From Thiotrichaceae bacterium (GTDB lineage Bacteria; Pseudomonadota; Gammaproteobacteria; Thiotrichales; Thiotrichaceae): 8,132 nt of DNA. Under the pieces are notes generated by a model. It did not search any database, was not told where the DNA came from, and saw only the letters and a program-made list of their open reading frames with translations. The stretch is from the NCBI GenBank assembly GCA_015494435.1, contig WGBH01000287.1, positions 1 to 8,132 on the forward strand. Direction: 5' to 3'. Within the stretch, counting starts at the first letter, position 1; each line of letters begins with the position of its first letter. Positions 6,741 to 8,132 of this stretch are shown one piece after another. The position numbers and the translations under genes are program-made.

Positions 6741-7178
6741 TTATACACCTGGGTTAGTAACTTTCATGCAGCTACCATTATTATAAGCTCGTACTTGGAA
6801 AGAACGTCCGCTTCTAATTTTTTTTACATAAGGTGCTTTAGCTGATGTCAGTCTAGTTACTTTATTACGTGAATTCATAATAAATCGTAGATCATTGACA
6901 CCATATTGACATAAACGCTTAGGCTCACCTGATCTGAAACCGCGATCAACCCATGTACAACTACCAGAAGAAACACCATTTTCTCCAGAGCTTGTACCCG
7001 CTTTAAAGTTGATGATAAGCGTATCTCCAGTGCTTCTATAGTCAAGTGACATTCCTGCACCACCTTTGCACATTAGCACATAACTTTTGGGTGCTGCTTG
7101 GGCAGGTGTAGATGAAGTTGTAATACCTAGTACTGAAACAATACTTAGGATTGATGTGATAACTAGTGCTTTTTTCAT
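6741..7178 (-). CDS. Small secreted four-cysteine protein, unknown function
   Basis: A 145-residue protein with a clean Sec signal peptide: basic MKK, hydrophobic core about 4-20, and a probable cleavage site AQA/AP after residue 28, leaving about 117 residues outside the inner membrane. The mature part begins with a YVLMCKGGAGM block (33-43) and carries four cysteines (37, 74, 90, 137), enough for two disulfide bonds, plus the motifs CTWVDRGF (74-81) and GEPKRLC (84-90). It is Gly/Ser rich and basic, with no catalytic motif I can name. I recall similar short exported proteins in various bacteria, but no function. The start is secure: AGAGGA at 7186-7191, seven bases before ATG. It reads toward the 117-bp repeats and glnS. 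No convincing promoter was found in the 100 bases upstream. Confidence 0.75.
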   Translation of the reverse strand: MKKALVITSILSIVSVLGITTSSTPAQAAPKSYVLMCKGGAGMSLDYRSTGDTLIINFKAGTSSGENGVSSGSCTWVDRGFRSGEPKRLCQYGVNDLRFIMNSRNKVTRLTSAKAPYVKKIRSGRSFQVRAYNNGSCMKVTNPGV

Positions 7179-7275
7179 TGTAATTTCCTCTTGGTTTGTT
7201 GTCTTTGGCTGTTAATTGTTAAATAGTTGATTCTGCTTAATAAAGCGTAGAAACTTATTCAAGTAGCTCATTTAC

Positions 7276-7305
7276 CTCGTTCCCAAATTCCTATTTGGGA
7301 ACGAG
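7276..7305. repeat. 13-bp-stem palindrome beside the tnpB remnant
   Basis: A perfect inverted repeat: 7276-7288 pairs with 7293-7305 around the loop TCCT, with arms CTCGTTCCCAAAT and ATTTGGGAACGAG. Palindromes of the CTCGTTCCCA type are, from memory, widely scattered in bacterial genomes as REP-like units, so this may be one of them. Its right arm is also the first readable part of the tnpB remnant (Leu-Gly-Thr-Arg). There is no T-run on either side, so it is not an intrinsic terminator for the divergent minus-strand gene. Confidence 0.8.
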
Positions 7306-7672
7306 ACATTGGAAACAATTTAATCGTTTAATGAATCAGTGGATGAAAGGAAGGAGCACTGAAGCTTTAGAAATCATAACAAAAGCAAGAGGTTCTTGCT
7401 TGCATTATGTCAACGCGGCTTATACCTCACAAATGGACTCAAACACGCATCTCCTTGAAGGAAACCGCATGGGAGATAAGTTTTATCATATTAATGGGGA
7501 GGTTGGGCAAGCAGACACAAATGCTGCATGTAATATTTTGCATCGTTTGGATGATCCCGAAATAGGATGTTATACGCCTTATCGAAAGGTCAAACAGATA
7601 TTGCAAAATAGACTTCATGCCTGGGAGGAGTTAATCCCTAAATCTGGGATGATCGCCCCTTCTGAATTCTAG
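7295..7672 (+). pseudogene. tnpB: 5'-truncated TnpB/OrfB (IS605-type) remnant
   Basis: The 125 readable residues match the C-terminal end of TnpB/OrfB-type RNA-guided nucleases (family length roughly 350-450). The block VNAAYTSQMDS (39-49) corresponds to the conserved 'NPAYTSQ' segment. QADTNAACNIL (72-82) carries Asp74, the RuvC-III catalytic aspartate, and DDPEIGCYTPYRKVKQIL (86-103) is the usual tail. The DNA-binding N-terminus and the RuvC-I and RuvC-II acidic residues are missing, so it cannot cut DNA. The zinc-ribbon CxxC pairs are absent. The frame opens with TTG inside the palindrome at 7276-7305 and has no ribosome site, so translation is doubtful. No tnpA and no clear element ends are present. 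It is most likely a deletion relic of a transposon-borne nuclease. Confidence 0.85.
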
Positions 7673-7897
7673 TTGCAACTTGGAATAGTTATCAACAGAG
7701 AGCGTACAAAATCAAGAGTCTATAGATTTTATATGATTTTTTGGAGCGGTTCTCGAGGAATCAAAGCAAGATTATTTGGTGCCACAGGTACGCTCATTAA
7801 TGAAATAAGCGTGTTTGATGGCCCTCCTTATTTTTCCTGGAATCAAACCATTAATCGCTGATAATAGTGGAATCGCACTTGCCACTCGCAAGCTACA
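7673..7897. other. Intergenic stretch without a supported gene
   Basis: About 225 bases lie between the tnpB remnant and the glycosyltransferase stop. A 62-codon frame on the + strand follows the tnpB stop in the same frame, but it begins at TTG without a ribosome site and I recognise no family in it. The minus strand has a roughly 40-codon open stretch with no ATG. Either could be decayed transposon or gene debris. A short 5-bp stem at 7878-7892 has no T-run. Any transposon right end or guide-RNA region of the original tnpB would lie here, but I could not identify one. Confidence 0.4.
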
Positions 7898-8109
7898 TCA
7901 CTGTAATTTATCGCGTTTAACTTCTGAATCAGAAGCAAAAGAGTTATCATTATTTGTTTTATATTCAATAAGCTTGGCATATTTTAGATAAGAAGATACG
8001 GATTTAGCGATACTAATGGACATGCCATCGATACCTGCTAGAAAGCCACGTTTAAAAATATAAAATTTTATAAAAGAAAATAATCCATGCGAAAAAGGCG
8101 CAAGAAAAC
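7898..8109 (-). CDS. Family 2 glycosyltransferase, C-terminal fragment
   Basis: The minus strand reads 69 residues plus a partial codon to a TGA stop, with the 5' part lost at the contig end. The sequence FIKFYIFKRGFLAGIDG (12-28) followed by LKYAKLIEYK (41-50) is the typical C-terminus of GT2 enzymes of the WaaE/KdtX kind, with a basic amphipathic helix thought to sit on the inner membrane, followed here by a polar tail. Such enzymes add sugars from nucleotide donors to lipopolysaccharide core or related glycans. The catalytic GT-A domain is outside the window, so the sugar and acceptor cannot be told. The open frame meets a stop inside the adapter sequence at 8110-8132, which is artefactual. 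The truncation is therefore a contig break and not evidence of a pseudogene. Confidence 0.82.
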
Positions 8110-8132
8110 CTGTCTCTTATACACATCTCCGA
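8110..8132 (+). other. Nextera/Tn5 mosaic-end adapter (not genomic)
   Basis: The final 23 bases are CTGTCTCTTATACACATCT, the 19-base hyperactive Tn5 mosaic end used in Nextera tagmentation libraries, plus CCGA, the first bases of the read-2-side adapter. A chance 23-base match at the very end of a sequence is not credible. It is untrimmed read-through carried into the assembly and should be masked. The contig truly ends at or just before 8109; the C at 8110 could belong to either. Confidence 0.97.

Noticed and set aside
7673..7861. 62-codon + strand frame directly after the tnpB stop
   Set aside because: It starts at TTG with no ribosome site and has no family I recognise. It may be an extension of debris beyond the tnpB stop, but a gene cannot be supported.
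7276..8132. A complete IS200/IS605 or TnpB-guided system with guide RNA
   Set aside because: Most of tnpB is missing, tnpA is absent, and no element end or guide-RNA scaffold could be recognised. The Tn5-like sequence at the right edge is an adapter.

Overview
The window looks like the end of a draft contig from an AT-rich gammaproteobacterium. GlnS and TmcA align closely, from memory, with the E. coli proteins, and DapD with the Pseudomonas-type enzyme. The DUF302 protein at the left resembles ones I associate with sulfur-oxidising gammaproteobacteria (Thiotrichales, Beggiatoa-like). That lineage guess is inference, not proof. The last 23 bases are not genomic: they are Nextera (Tn5 mosaic-end) adapter sequence, so the right-hand gene is cut by the library or assembly, not by biology.

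Layout. Positions 1-235 are an untranslated leader with one strong RNA hairpin. A membrane-anchored DUF302 protein follows on the + strand, closed by a textbook intrinsic terminator at 847-877. From 6369 down to 953 the minus strand carries glnS, dapD, tmcA and a small uncharacterised multi-spanning membrane protein. dapD and tmcA are only 18 bases apart and are probably cotranscribed. glnS-dapD (120 bases) and tmcA-membrane protein (about 98 bases) are more loosely spaced. The first three are housekeeping functions: glutaminyl-tRNA charging, the succinylase branch of lysine/diaminopimelate synthesis, and ac4C34 acetylation of elongator tRNA-Met. Two of the three serve translation.

Between glnS and the next minus-strand gene lies a 117-bp unit repeated twice in tandem (6504-6737), with three stem-loops per unit and a degenerate partial copy before it. 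It is followed by a small secreted four-cysteine protein of unknown function (6741-7178). The right end is accessory in character: a 13-bp-stem palindrome (7276-7305), a 5'-truncated TnpB/OrfB-type remnant (7295-7672), about 225 bases with no gene I can support, and the C-terminal 69 residues of a family 2 glycosyltransferase (7898-8109, minus strand) probably involved in lipopolysaccharide or other surface glycan synthesis.

I see no CRISPR array, rRNA, tRNA or complete mobile element. Nothing here convincingly makes a new multi-gene system. The items most worth a second look are the 117-bp hairpin repeats, the + strand leader hairpin, the palindrome fused to the tnpB remnant, and the small secreted protein.
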